Assembly (NCBI GenBank): GCA_963924555.1
Contig: OZ004589.1
Coordinates: forward strand, 6,386,001 to 6,450,000
Direction: 5' to 3'
Source of the DNA: Crambe crambe
Lineage: Eukaryota; Porifera; Demospongiae; Poecilosclerida; Crambeidae
Length of the DNA: 64,000 nt
Shown piece by piece: positions 1 through 11,275 of this stretch. Numbering within the stretch: position 1 is the first letter of the stretch; each line of letters starts with the position of its first letter. Made by a program: the position numbers and the translations under genes. The notes beneath the pieces were generated by a model. That model worked only from the letters and a program-made list of their open reading frames with translations, did not search any database and was not told the DNA's origin.

Positions 1-326
1 AGAGCCAGCCACACCCTTTCTCGAATTATAAACTAAAGTGCACTATTGACTCCAAAACTGGCGATAAATAGGTTCTACAGGGTATTATCGCCCAGCCCTT
101 GGCGATAATTGGACAACAGTTCTTATTATAGCCAATTTGTTATTTTTAGCTAATATACAATTTAAAAACTCAATCAATCAATATTGAACAAGAAATAGCT
201 ACACTGGCTGTTAAGCTATGTGCAGCTTGAGCACATAACCACAGGTAACGTCATTCTTCTTATTAAAAGCACAATAATTATGTACCCAGCAGCCACACTT
301 GTCACAATCGACCCAAAAGACGATAC
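1..326. other. AT-rich flank with GGCGATAA motifs, no gene seen
   Basis: I see no coding sequence here. Between 60 and 115 there are two forward copies of a ggcgataa motif and one reverse copy (ttatcgcc). The same motif returns at about 900 and at 1075-1110, on the other side of the transposase fragment, so these blocks may be the ends of that element. Confidence 0.4.
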
Positions 327-758
327 TTAGGCCTCAGCACGACTACGATCAAGTGAGTCAGTCTGTCTTAGCGACAGCTTGGGATGTCGCTTTTTGAAAT
401 TTTGCCACCAGTGTTCTCCAGGTCCATTTTCAGTACTAAAACGATCCCCATTGCCTGAACGCTTGGCAATCGCCCAAGCAAAAGCCTTTACCATTGTTCG
501 AGTGAGTGGAAAACCACGTTGTGCCATGTATACAAGGTAGGAGGTAAGAGCTTTTTCTTCATCTAGCGAGAGGATAGTGCTGGGTCCTGGCTTCGTACCA
601 TGCCTCACCCGCCCCCTTATCCTGTCATCCAAAGTCTTTCGTGGTACATTATGGAGCTTGGAAGCAGCATTGACACTCATCTTCCCTCTTTTAACATCCT
701 CCATTGCCAAAATCATGTCTTCATCGTTCCATACACAACGCTTTCGTTTTCCAGGCAT
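327..758 (-). pseudogene. pogo/Tigger-type transposase, N-terminal fragment
   Basis: The open frame encodes 143 residues. Residues 1-50 form a Psq-type helix-turn-helix (WNDEDMILAMEDVKRGKMSV followed by NAASKLHNVPRKTL). Residues 60-130 match a CENP-B-type second DNA-binding domain, with GFPLTRTMVKAFAWAIA and GEHWWQNFKKRHPKLSLR. Pogo-superfamily transposases normally continue from the SLDRSRAEA segment into a DDE catalytic domain. Here a TAA stop follows directly and no DDE domain is visible downstream towards position 1. It is therefore a truncated transposase, or the first exon of a domesticated pogo-derived gene. The start is the first Met before the conserved Lys/Arg-rich N terminus. Confidence 0.8.
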
Positions 759-1480
759 TCTGTGAAAAAATATGCCAGTTAACTGGCTAGTTTTACAACC
801 AAAATAGCCTCCTGTACATCTGTGATAGTTTGAGCCTATCAGTTTTGCCTATTGAAACACCTACCTTCACTAACAGGCTTTTTCAGAAGATATATCTTAT
901 CGCCAACCTCGAAGTCAGTTCAAAAACAAACATCGGTTAGCTTTGATCGCCATAGCTTCTCACCAGTTGCAGCTTAAAACATCAAACAGGCGCCAAAATG
1001 AAGCACGTGCTCTTCTCTAACTACTGAGCATGTGCAAAATTGATTAGCAGCAATTACTGAGCAGTTACAGCAGAATGGCGATAATAGGACGAACACGCAA
1101 GGTGGCGATAATAGGCATGCCTACGCTAGATGTGTCAATATTACTAAAAAGGAGGCTGAGGAACATGATTTTACATGCCTTAAATGTACTGAAGTTTAAT
1201 TCTCTACACTTTCACAACCATTTTATGTTCATAATCATTCATAATACAATAAATAATACAATAATAATTGGTGTGTGCCATGCATGGCCACTGGCTTCTG
1301 GTATTTAAAAACACTGGTGTCAATGGTTTGTAATCCTTGTAATGAGTGCATAAAATACTTTTAATTAATTATGTGCTCGTGGTCTATATTATATACCCTA
1401 CCTTCAACTTGTTTCCTCTAACCTGCCAATGCAGTTACTTTATCTTTGAGGTTTTAATCACCTACAGTATGTATGTATAT
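759..1480. other. non-coding stretch, probable transposon flank
   Basis: No supportable gene. Two copies of ggcgataatagg lie at 1077-1110 and a ttatcgcc at about 898. They mirror the motifs left of the transposase fragment and may mark its element's right end. The rest is AT-rich with no repeat that I recognise. Confidence 0.35.
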
Positions 1481-1483
1481 ATG

Positions 1484-2760
1484 ACCATGCCATGAATAAC
1501 CAGCAATAACCATGGATAACCAGCAATAACCATGAATAACCATGCATAACCAGCAATAACCATGAATAACCATGCATAACTAGCGCTAACCATGAATAAC
1601 CATGGATAACCATAGATAACCATGGATAACCAGCAATAACCATGAATAACCATGCATAACCAGCAATAACCATGGATAACCATGAATAACCATGCATAAC
1701 CAGCAATAACCATGAATAACCATGGATAACCATGAATAACCATGCATAACCATGGATAACCATGAATAACCATGCATAACCAGCAATAACCATGAATAAC
1801 CATGGATAACCATGGATAACCATGGATAACCATGAATAACCATGCATAACCAGCAATAACCATGAATAACCATGCATAACCAGCAATAACCATGAATAAC
1901 CATGGATAACCATGGATAACCATGGATAACCATGAATAACCATAAATAACCATGCATAACTAGCAATAACCATGCATAACCAGCAATACCCATGGATAAC
2001 CAGCAATAACCATGAATAACCATGCATAACCAGCAATAACCATGCATAACCAGCAATAACTATGAATAACCATGGATAACCATGAATAACCATGCATAAC
2101 CAGCAATAACCATGAATAACCATGCATAACCAGCAATAACCATGAATAACCATGGATAACCATGGATAACCATGGATAACCATGGATAACCATGGATAAC
2201 CATGAATAACCATATATAACCATGCATAACCAGCAATACCCATGGATAACCAGCAATAACCATGAATAACCATGCATAACCAGCAATAACCATGGATAAC
2301 CAGCAATAACCATGGATAATCGTGAATAACCATGCATAACCAGCAATAACCATGAATATAACCATGGATAACCATGGATAACCATGGATAACCATGAATA
2401 ACCATAATAACCAGCAATAACCATGAATAACCATGCATAACCAGCAATAACCATGGATAACCATGGATAACCAGTAATAACCATGAATAACCATAAATAA
2501 CCATGGATAACCATGGATAACCAGGAATAACCATAAATAACCATGAATAACCATAAATAACCATGCATAACCAGCAATAACCATGGATAACCAGCAATAA
2601 CCATGGATAACCAGCAATAACCATGGATAACCATGAATAACCATGCATAACCAGCACTAACCATGAATAACCATGGATAACCAGCAATAACCATGGATAA
2701 CCATGAATAACCATGTATAACCAGCAATAACCATGAATAACCAGCAATAACTATGCATAT
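1484..2760. repeat. 10-bp minisatellite with a few monomer types
   Basis: About 125 consecutive 10-bp monomers. The main types on the plus strand are catgaataac, catggataac, catgcataac and cagcaataac, with rare variants (cataaataac, catagataac, catatataac, tagcaataac). The 10-bp register is unbroken from about 1491 to 2340. A 12-bp unit then occurs near 2355 and a 9-bp unit near 2405. The type catgcataac is followed almost every time by cagcaataac, so there is higher-order structure. Because 10 bp is not a multiple of 3 and the minus-strand unit has no stop in any frame, long open frames appear in all three minus frames; I regard these as artefacts. Confidence 0.97.
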
Positions 2761-3259
2761 AGCCATGAAGAGCCATGCATAACACGCATAACCATCAATC
2801 TGCATAGCTAACCAACAAATAGGATTTCTAAATTAACTTGCAAGGAATGTACAATAACCAAAAAACTGGTTATTACTAAAATAATTCACACTTTGTTTTC
2901 CCTATATCTTGACGGGTCTATGGTTAGCTGCGAGTGTCTGAGTTCTGTCAGTGCAATCTCTGCTGCTGCCAACAAGTTGGGCTATCAAGCAAGCAAGATT
3001 AAGAGCTTTGTTTCGGGAAGCATTGTGTGTGTCTTCCAACAGGTAGGTCAGAATAGCTAGCTATAGACTAGTTGGACTGCAAGACCTTTCTTGGCGCTTG
3101 AGTCGGCCATGCTACGCCTGAGTACGGTTCGATCTCAGCTAGCTTTAGCTATAGACGGATCTGATTTTTAATTGTGTGCGCACCCACATGTGGTAAATTA
3201 TTATCCCACGAGTCACGTGATGCACATTCTTTGAAAGAACGGAAACCTGGCGATTGTTA

Positions 3260-3304
3260 CCAGACGTATTTTTCCCTTCCCCTCCTCGCAAAAAATACGT
3301 CTGG
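3260..3304. repeat. inverted repeat, ACGTATT-type hairpin
   Basis: The left arm ccagacgtattttt (from 3260) pairs with the right arm aaaaatacgtctgg (to 3304) around a C-rich loop. It is immediately followed by a second hairpin at 3317-3360. Confidence 0.85.
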
Positions 3305-3316
3305 CGCGCGAGACTA

Positions 3317-3360
3317 GGTTTTGGCCGTGTATTATCGCAGCAGAATACACGGCCAAAACC
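3317..3360. repeat. perfect 17-bp inverted repeat
   Basis: The arms ggttttggccgtgtatt (3317-3333) and aatacacggccaaaacc (3344-3360) are exact reverse complements around a 10-nt loop. It may be a foldback element or MITE end together with the preceding hairpin. Confidence 0.9.
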
Positions 3361-4288
3361 TTGGCTTAGGCTAAACATGTCAGATGTACTATTTTTCAAA
3401 CTTAAATTGCTCCAGAACTTACTTCTAATGCTTTGTAATGGCCAGGAAGAATCCGATGGATTATTTGCAGTCCGAATATCAAGTTGCTGACGTGTTCATT
3501 TTAAATTCTATTAGCTCCGCCCAGTTTGCAGCTGGGAAGTTGAATTGTTGAAGGATTGTAGTAGCAGCTTGGGCTTACCAGTTAGTCTGTAGGCTTAGTT
3601 GGTATCGTGTACTGTGTGATTTCTACTAGGGGGTGTCCGATTATCAATGAGATTGCCCGATGTTAAGTGATCTTCGAACGTTTCTTTTGTGGTGGATTCT
3701 CTGCGCGGTATTATTCCATTGATCCCTCGCGCTTCATATTTAATTAGTGTACGCCTGCCCTATCTTTCCATCGTGGAATTTTATTTTATTAATATCCAGG
3801 CTGTCCTCTGCAGTGTCCGTTCATATATGACGGTCGATAATTGAAAATCTACTCTATGTCATTAGCTACATTAAAACATGATTACATAATATTATAATAA
3901 TAATATACACACTTTTCCAGTGACAACATGCATACTTCTCTCCTAACTTCCAAGTAGTTACATTCTTTATCTAGCCACTAGTATGCTTCCAGTGATTTAT
4001 AAGCTTTGAATTGCTTTGCAGAGATGCAGCTAGTTTGGAGAACCAGGTAAGAAACTAGGTCTGCAGAAGTAAAGGGAGGAAGTGTGGGAGACTCGTTGTG
4101 AGTTTTTGTACTGATATCGGTCGCAATTTCTGCAAATATCTTTGTTTGGCTTCTAGTGGAAGCTTCTGAGCGTAGCTAGCATGCAGGCTGGGAAATATAC
4201 TAGTGGGTGTGGTCTGTAAATATATTTACAATTTCAATGATGTTCACTGCAAATAATCGGAATGATACAGGAAATGACCAATAGATAT

Positions 4289-7200
4289 TTACAGGAAATA
4301 ATATATTATGTAAGTCCAATACATCACAGATGGAGACCACACAATGGAGGATTCAGGGAGTCCCAAAGCAGAAGAAGTGACAGTTCCAATGACTTGTACT
4401 GTACTATTGGCAATGCCTGGTGGTGCTGAAGCAGAAGAAGTAGCAGAAGAAGTAGCAATACCTCGGACTTGTACTGTGATATTGGCAATGTCGGGTGATA
4501 CTGAACCTCCATTGGAGTTGTCCCCTATGCACTCATACACTCCATCATGAGCTGGGTACTGCGCATTCACTATGTGCAGTGTGGACACTACCTTCCCATT
4601 GGTGATGGTATCTACCGTGAAGTTATTAACTGTAACATCAGTAGGGGTGGTCACATCAGTTTGGTTGAAGGGTACAATCTGGTTGTTTGATCTCCATGTG
4701 ATGGTGGGAGCTGGAACTCCAGTTGAAGTACAGGAGATGTCCACACTCCCTCCCTTACCAACAGTCACCACACTAGCTCCACCATTGAGAGTGGTACTGG
4801 CACCCACTGCAGGAAAGAACATCTACACATAAGAACCGATATGGAATGAAATAATTTCAATACCTGCTCCAATCACTCTGAAAATAACAACTCTGCTAAT
4901 ATTTACTACAGGTATATGTGTAGTAGCTACATACACTCCCAGATCATCTGCAGTGGTTGGTTCACGCACAAAAATCTCAAAAAAATGTGGCAACTCCTGA
5001 AATGAGAGATAGAAAGGAGCAGTAGGGTGTACACTCAGTGTGTTTCCATTCCTTTGCCAAAGAAGCCAATTATAATAGCCAGCAGCTGCGACCTCCAGCA
5101 ACAGTCTCTCAGGAGGACGTAGGACAATGATGGAGGAGGGAGTTAATCTTCTCAGATTTTCCTCACCTGAATGGTTTAAGGCAATGGTGGTGACATTATC
5201 TATCAATGATTATACTGACCAGTGTCCAGTCGTAAAGGATGACCGAGAAGCAGTTCAGAGTTATTGTCTATGGCGACAAGCTGAAAGATTCCAGCATAAG
5301 ATTCCTGGAAGTCGAAGGTAAGGACGGTGGTCAAGCGATTATTGGAGCCTGGAGTATCCATGGATGTGACATTAAATGGGGTCCCATCCTTCAACCACAT
5401 CACTGAGGGGGTGGGATAAGACGTGGAGTCATCACCAACATGGCCAATCACATAGAACAACTGAACGTAGTCTCCCACTTCATATCTAATTCTGTTGTCA
5501 GCAAGATTATCAGTATCAGTGAATTTTTGAACTATTCGAAGTGATCCATCAGTGCTTGAGTTGTATGCTGTGAGTATAGCATGAGTATTCAAAATGCATG
5601 GGACTTATGCATGTTTATCACCTGTGAGTGTCAGAGCAGTCCCATTTGTTGTGGTTATCCCATTTTGAGCAGTGCACTGGTATTTCCCATTGTCAGAGGC
5701 CTGGAAGTTGTCCACCACCAGTAGGAAGGTGATGGAGATGTCAGAGGTGGAGTTCCTGATGAGAATGTGAGGTGGATCATGGACCAATGGGACACTGTCC
5801 TTGTTCCATGTCACTGTGGGAGCTTTGGAGTTGACTTCACAGTAGACCCAGACCACAGAACCCTCCATTATCCTCTGACTACCTCCACTGAACAGCACAG
5901 CAGGGAGAGAAGTCACTGTCAGCTGGCTCTGGACAGCTACATGACATAATGATCATAAAGAGGAGGCTTAACGGGGTGGGACCCTCATCATTTAACTCCT
6001 TACATTACGTATCTTTTTTTTACATTATCTCTTTTTTGGTGAGTAAAAATAATGTGTCTCGGTAGCTATGACCATTGGGGCGACAGTTCAGTTGCTACTA
6101 ACTGGATTTCTCAATGATTTCTTATAGTGTCAGGGGTACATGTGGTGACTAGTCCAGTGCCTTAATTGAGTCAAGTTATATAAATGTGAGGTTGGCCTGT
6201 GAAAAGATGGTACAGCCATGGCTGTAGTAAAACTTTGAGGGCTCTTAATCACTTAGTGCCTTCCTCTTAGTGCCCTCTTCTTAGTGCTCTCACTCTGAGG
6301 GCATGTAGTTGCATACAGGTATGTAGATTCTAAAATAGTTAGCTAGACACCTTGACAAACAGGGTCTACGGTAATATTATTAGAAACTCTTACTTATTAG
6401 CTAGCTAGTATATACCTGCAGTCATATAGCTAGCTAGCTAGTTCCCTGCAGTCTATATAATCTGGCCCATGGATTAAAGCGGCTAGCAATTTGTAAAATG
6501 ACATGCTATTGTTGAACATGTTGAGTTAAAGGTATAGCGCATTCAATTTTGAGTAGTGTGGTGCATTTGAATGAACCATTTCTGAAATAAGTTGAACGAC
6601 CAGATGAAAACGATGATTTTAGAAGCTGTATAATGATATGCTTTGTCTTCTGCTTTTCATACTTGAGTCCTAGCACATGGAAGGTGTTTTGTCCTCAAGT
6701 TAGGAGTTGCTGGCTGTAGGAGGGAAGTATTCTGGAGTTATGAAAATACTAAGTATTAGTCCAATGGGGCAATCCATGCCATCCCTACTTAGAGAGTACT
6801 ATGTACTCTCTTGAAGCAGCCACTATAGCAGGCTCTAAAAGTTTGCGGAGGTGGAGAATAGAACCACTGTTCGCACCAAAAAAACCCCAGAATTTGGCAG
6901 TAATTGTCCGTGACGTGAGTTAGCACTGCAGCAGCCAGTTCTTCTCGGAACTTCACAGAGTGAGACGGTGTGTTTTACACCCTATCTAAGCTGGGACGAC
7001 CCCACAGTACAGGCTAGAAGTCTGAGGGGGAGTGGGAGAGCAGTATTGAACTTCTTGCCACTATGAATAGTTTTAGAATGGTGCCAGTCTTGTCTTCTCT
7101 TTTCCAGAAGCTCAGCTTTCCATGTAGTTACATACATATCTGTGATGTCACACGCTGTCATAAAGTGTAATAGCTAAAATGTAATAATTATGTGGGAAGT

Positions 7201-8126
7201 TTATGTGAAAATTTTGGTGCATGTGCAAATAAATCAGAGCCTAGGTAGCTACACTATGGCCATAATTTGCTACCCACAAAGTTGAGTTGAGGAGCAATGG
7301 AAACAAGTTGCCTGGCGGCCTACAACATGGCAGACATATTTATGCCCCACCCCTTACATGTGATTCTTGGATTCTTCACATGATTTATTCCTTTTTCTTG
7401 GGGGTGCCCAAGAAAAAGGAAAGAATCAGGCTGTCATGGGAGTGAAGTAGGAATAGTTAGCTCGTAGTTTGGTAATATTGGTGATGGGTAAGGGGTTACT
7501 TGACTGAAGTGTAGGGATGTCCACATTATGCTAGCATAATTTTGAGCATAATGGGCTGACCCTAGCATACAAGCATAATAGGCTCTTTATACCCAACATA
7601 GAGCATGCTCAGATGGATAAGGTATGCTATATCCAGAAAAGGATATGAACTCTAGCTCCTGTAGCTCTCTCCAGATGCTATTTCTAGTCCTAGTTTTACT
7701 GCTACAAGTTCTAGCGACACTGAGGTTCTGTGAGGTTCCTGCTGGATGTACTGAAAGGTCCAGCTTCATCTGATTTAGCGCGGAAGAGAAGAATTCCTTA
7801 ATTTTGCTAATAAACGATGAATATTATTGAAGCATAATGGGATAAAATTAAAGCATAATGGGTAATCTTAACTGGAATTTCTGAAAAGCATATTGGGCCA
7901 AAAAATAAGAATAATGTGGACACCCCTACTGAAGTGCACTCTGAACTTTTTTGAACCACACACAGCTATCCCCATTTTTCTTTTTTATAATAATGTAATC
8001 ACATGATAAACTAGGTAAGCCAAGAAGGAGCTATAGCTATATATACATATATAAAAATAAAAGCTCACCTGATAAACAGCAGCATAGCAACACAGAGATT
8101 TGCACGGCACCCTTCCAACCACTCAT
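4289..8126 (-). CDS. Ig-domain gene A, truncated four-Ig paralogue
   Basis: This is a paralogue of Ig genes B and C. Proposed exons, minus strand order: 8069-8126 (ATG, signal-peptide-like MSGWKGAVQISVLLCCCLSG), 5622-5936 (Ig1), 5220-5567 (Ig2), 4864-5166 (Ig3), then 4806 down to a stop at 4289 (Ig4 plus tail). All introns are GT-AG and phase 1, the usual arrangement for Ig exons. Ig1 and Ig4 keep the Cys...Trp...Tyr-x-Cys core. Ig2 has neither canonical Cys and Ig3 also lacks the pair. After Ig4 the frame reads through a Ser/Ala-rich partial duplication of the Ig4 exon end, joins directly to a piece of the Ig5 sequence (ESSIVWSPS) and ends in VMYWTYIIYYFL. So Ig5-Ig9 of the other copies are lost. 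It could be a short secreted or lipid-anchored protein, or a pseudogene. An alternative donor after CGAG at 4462 would skip the tail. Confidence 0.7.
5937..8068 (-). other. intron 1 of Ig gene A
   Basis: A 2.1-kb intron between the signal-peptide exon and the Ig1 exon. It contains an inverted repeat at 7381-7429 and no coding sequence that I can support. A frame at 7587-7769 on the minus strand resembles nothing known to me. Confidence 0.6.
7381..7429. repeat. inverted repeat, about 22-bp arms
   Basis: The left arm tgatttattcctttttcttggg and the right arm cccaagaaaaaggaaagaatca pair with about two mismatches around a very short loop. It is probably a small foldback element inside intron 1 of Ig gene A. 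Confidence 0.75.
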
Positions 8127-8215
8127 TTCTGGTGACGTGACTCTTCTCTATACAGCCTGGAGTAAGAGTTGAGTGCAATGTAATGCTCTAGCCAACCGCT
8201 ATAATGCCTGTTACA
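8127..8215 (-). promoter_or_regulatory. conserved upstream block of Ig gene A
   Basis: The sequence directly upstream of the ATG is shared with the same position in Ig genes B and C (ggtgacgtgac, then tatacagcctggag and gtgcaatgtaatgctctag). It probably covers the 5' UTR and core promoter. It carries a TGACG/CGTCA-type CRE half-site. The function is inferred from position and conservation only. Confidence 0.45.
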
Positions 8216-9276
8216 ATAATCAGTAAGTGTAGTTACTAATTTCACTTGCGTTTAAAATCGCGTAGGCCGCATTATATATTATTAGCCGCCTACGGCGCGG
8301 CGAGGCGCATGCGCGCGCACTATAACGCTTGTTACGGGATTGGAAACGCCCAATGAACTGCACAACCGTGGCGCGTTGACAGATGCGCACGCGCATGCAG
8401 CATTAATTAGTGAAAAGAGATCAATATTCACTCCTTTCAAGGCAGTTAAAGTGATGTTCTGCCCGTACAGCTCACAGAATAGTACAAGTAAGCTAAGGGG
8501 AAGGTATTGAAGAAGTGAAGAGTCAGAGAGTTGAAGTTGGAGAGTCTGAGGAAGGAAGTTATTAATTATTCATAACTTTTTCCCTTGTAATTATAACTAT
8601 GAGTACCTCTCATTGCTCATTATACATTAATTTTATGTGATTGATTTGAAAGAAAGGCCAGAATGACTTTTGGTATTAAAATTAGACATAGATTCATTAT
8701 TATTATAGCTAGATAATTTTGCCCCGAAGTTATCCACCAGTTTCTGCCTCATCAGCATTATTGCAATACTTCCAGCTTTTGGCTGTTGGATTTTGACACC
8801 ATCCACCTCAAGAATTCGGCTCAGTCAGCTGTCCTGTGGACCCTATGGATATTAGGGGGGAAATATAGTAAGCTTGCCATCTCCATAGGATGACTATTGT
8901 ATAGAAAACAAATGCACCAATTCCATTTACTGTTCTATCCTTTCCCTGAAATAACTAATACAGTGCTTTAATCTTTTTCTTGAGAGAGGGATTACAGTTT
9001 TAACACCACTTGCAAATGCTAGAGACAATAGCTATATGTCAGCTAATACAAAAACTAACATTACTATTCCATGTAGCTAAAGTTTACATGCCTTTTGATC
9101 AGAAAATGGGCAACAGCAATTGATTCCATCAAGCGTGAGAGGGAATACAGTCCCATTAACCACTACAGTAGTATTTGTAGGAATAAACTTGAAGTTCTGA
9201 GCTAAAATTTATTTCATACAGTAAAGTATTATAGTATCATTGGCATAAGTCTTACCTCACGGATCTTGTCAGAACA
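8216..9276. other. intergenic, GC-rich patch then AT-rich DNA
   Basis: A short CpG-rich patch lies at about 8265-8400, upstream of Ig gene A. The rest is AT-rich. I see no gene. Confidence 0.4.
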
Positions 9277-9520
9277 CAGGGGCAGCACAACAGGTGCTGC
9301 TGGTACGGCTTTTGCCGTACAACTTTTATAACTGGTCAGGCAGAGCCGTACCAGTTCTACAGTGGATTTATGCACCACAATGAAACAGGAGAGGCTAGAA
9401 GCTATGAGAGAAGTTCCTTCAGATGTGATATTTTTGAAAACTTATAATGCTCAAAATTAGGCCAGAGATGATCATATTTAGGGGAGCCGTACCACGTTTC
9501 AAGTGGTTGTGCCGCCCCTG
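9277..9520. mobile_element. 244-bp MITE with 5-bp TSD
   Basis: The element starts CAGGGGCAGCACAACA and ends with the near reverse complement TGTGCCGCCCCTG, giving terminal inverted repeats of about 16 bp. It is flanked by the direct repeat gaaca (9272-9276 and 9521-9525). Inside there is a gccgtac/gtacggc inverted motif and no ORF. It is a non-autonomous DNA transposon; the CAGGGGC end is hAT-like, but a 5-bp TSD is short for that superfamily. Confidence 0.85.
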
Positions 9521-9826
9521 GAACAGCAACTTTGACGAAAGTGCTATGTCATTCAGCTGTCAACGCGCCTAGAGCCTCGGTTGTTAGTTGCTAACGAGAG
9601 CACGTGATCCGTTTCCAATCCCGTAAACCTCTTATATCTTTTAATTTATACACCGATCGCATCGTCCAGATATCGCTGACACTGAAGTTGAAGTGTTCCA
9701 ATCGCTACTAGGTGAGCGGTCGATGTAACGGATACACACACACACACAGACACTATATGAATCAAATTTCATTGTAAAGCCCGCAAGGGATACATACAGA
9801 GAGAACATAATGTGAAATAACCAGGC
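9521..9826. other. non-coding, short AC repeat
   Basis: A short (ac)n tract lies at about 9735. I see nothing else to annotate. Confidence 0.4.
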
Positions 9827-10260
9827 TTATGATGTGACATGATACAATAACTTGCTAAAGAGTTGTGTGCAATATTGTTCTAAGTGATAGTGCCTTTTCA
9901 AAGGTTTCCTCGCAAGGAGTTGCGAGAAGGTGCAGCAGGTGCTTGAGTTCGCAGCCGAGGTGAACCTTGGTGATGTGGTCCGCAGGAAGGTTGCTCCTGC
10001 CGTACTTGTGCCCGCACACAGGACAGGCAAAGTAATCTGTGAACACTGGGATGGTGATAACGCGAAGGACTGTGGCAATTGCCCTGGCGCCTCGAATACC
10101 TTGCTCCCTGGCCTCATCCCATAGTCTCATTCAACTAATATCACGGGAGAGAGCAGCAAGGTTCTCACGTGAAGACACTAGGGACCAAATGTGGTCACGA
10201 TCAGCAGCCTGGAGTTTGTCTTTGACTGCTCTCAGGGTGAGATGATTTTCAAAATTCTCT
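9827..10260 (-). pseudogene. non-LTR retrotransposon C-terminal fragment
   Basis: Minus-strand translation from 10260 gives a continuous segment broken by one stop near 10132. It contains the pattern MRLWDEAREQGIRGARAI and then a zinc-finger-like CPVCGHKYGRSNLPADHITKVH (C-x2-C, then H-x4-H). The LWD-A-x2-x-G segment resembles SWMKLWDTALDRGTADQA in the second LINE fragment near 35.4 kb, and Cys/His modules are common at the C terminus of non-LTR ORF2 proteins. I therefore read it as the tail of a CR1-like or related LINE. An unrelated zinc-finger gene remnant is possible. Confidence 0.5.
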
Positions 10261-11180
10261 TCTTGCTGCAAAATAACTTCTGTCAGATTGGTCTTATAAA
10301 CCTATAAGCTATTGGTCTTATAAACTATAACCCCTCTGAGCATGCGCGCTGAGGGTTAACTATATGTAGAAAGAGTATTGGCACCTTTTCCAAAATTGAG
10401 GTCCTCCATTTTGTGTTAGATTATTTCAGAGAGTTATTGAATGATGCACTTAAACTGTGTGTATTATTGTACACAGGTCAGTGTGCTGGGTAGCATGCAT
10501 AACATGCACAACTTCATAAGCACTCTTCCATCTACAACTGATCATCTGTGTACTACCACTTTACCCAATGAACATCAGCAGGTATTAACCACAGGTGCCA
10601 ACAATCTCAAGCTGTTCAAAAGATTATAATAATGATAAATGTACTTGTTCATCAATGTAGCTATGTGTGTGGTACAGCAACTTTTATTGATAGATGATTT
10701 TCAAACACCTTCTGGAAGTGCACCTGATGATGATATTGCTGTCTCCTATTGAACACAAGACTGTGGTGGTCTGCTGTTGGACATCTGCCCATTCACCTGG
10801 AGCATTATTCTTGCAAATCTTTTAGAATAGCAAATTCTTGAATAGAAGAATTTGTTTGAATAATATCACACACTACTATGTAGCTATCTAGCTATAACCT
10901 AGCTACAGTATTATATGATCATTGATGAGATTCCTCAGTGCTGTTGCAACTTACTTCTAAAGTCTCTTCCTGGATCCGGATGCAGCTATGATAGTCCGTA
11001 TTTTTAACGTAAGTAGCTATTCCATAAAATGATTAAACCTCGAGAAAATGAATATCCGAATCCTGCTAAAATAATGTAGTGAACTTTGCATGTATTCAAG
11101 AGTTTCAGCCAATAGTTGTTCATATTAGCTGGGTGTGTCTTTGTGCACCTTTTTTGAAAAATTGAAGTTGTTTCTAGTGA
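10261..11180. other. non-coding stretch left of the LTR elements
   Basis: AT-rich sequence with no gene that I can support. The small plus-strand frame at 10441-10629 has no recognisable domain. Confidence 0.4.
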
Positions 11181-11185
11181 CCTGT

Positions 11186-11275
11186 CATGCCATATTTGGT
11201 CCTGCTAGATTTGGTCCATGAGGATAAGATATGGCAGCCATATTATTTTGTCCGGATAAAATATGGCAGCTATAT
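11186..11275. repeat. alternating GCCATAT..GTCC inverted motifs
   Basis: The block contains gccatatttggtcc, ggtccatgaggataagatatggc and gccatattattttgtccggataaaatatggc, so the motif alternates in orientation. After the retrotransposon, at 19354-19420, it resumes with ttttgtcctcatggacc and gccatatcttgtcc. The nested retroelements inserted into this palindromic block. Confidence 0.65.
11271..11275. repeat. TSD tatat of LTR element 1, left copy
   Basis: The direct repeat tatat precedes the 5' LTR and recurs at 19349-19353 after the 3' LTR. Confidence 0.85.

Larger units (their letters stand above)
2790..4288. other. intergenic stretch, two hairpins, no gene seen
   Basis: I find no coding region. 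The notable content is a pair of adjacent near-perfect hairpins at 3260-3360, annotated separately. The region lies downstream (3') of Ig gene A and would hold any further exons of that gene, but no Ig domain, membrane segment or kinase domain is visible. Confidence 0.4.

Noticed and set aside
1458-2805. Long minus-strand ORFs (up to 429 codons) over the minisatellite
   Set aside because: They arise because a 10-bp repeat with no stop words is open in all frames; the peptides are pure repeat translation.
3090-3140. tRNA-like ggttcgatctc (B-box-like) with an upstream A-box-like phrase
   Set aside because: The spacing is too short and no cloverleaf can be drawn; a SINE head is possible but unsupported.
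9930-10245. Plus-strand ORFs over the LINE tail fragment
   Set aside because: Antisense shadows without motifs; the minus strand carries the zinc-finger-like segment.
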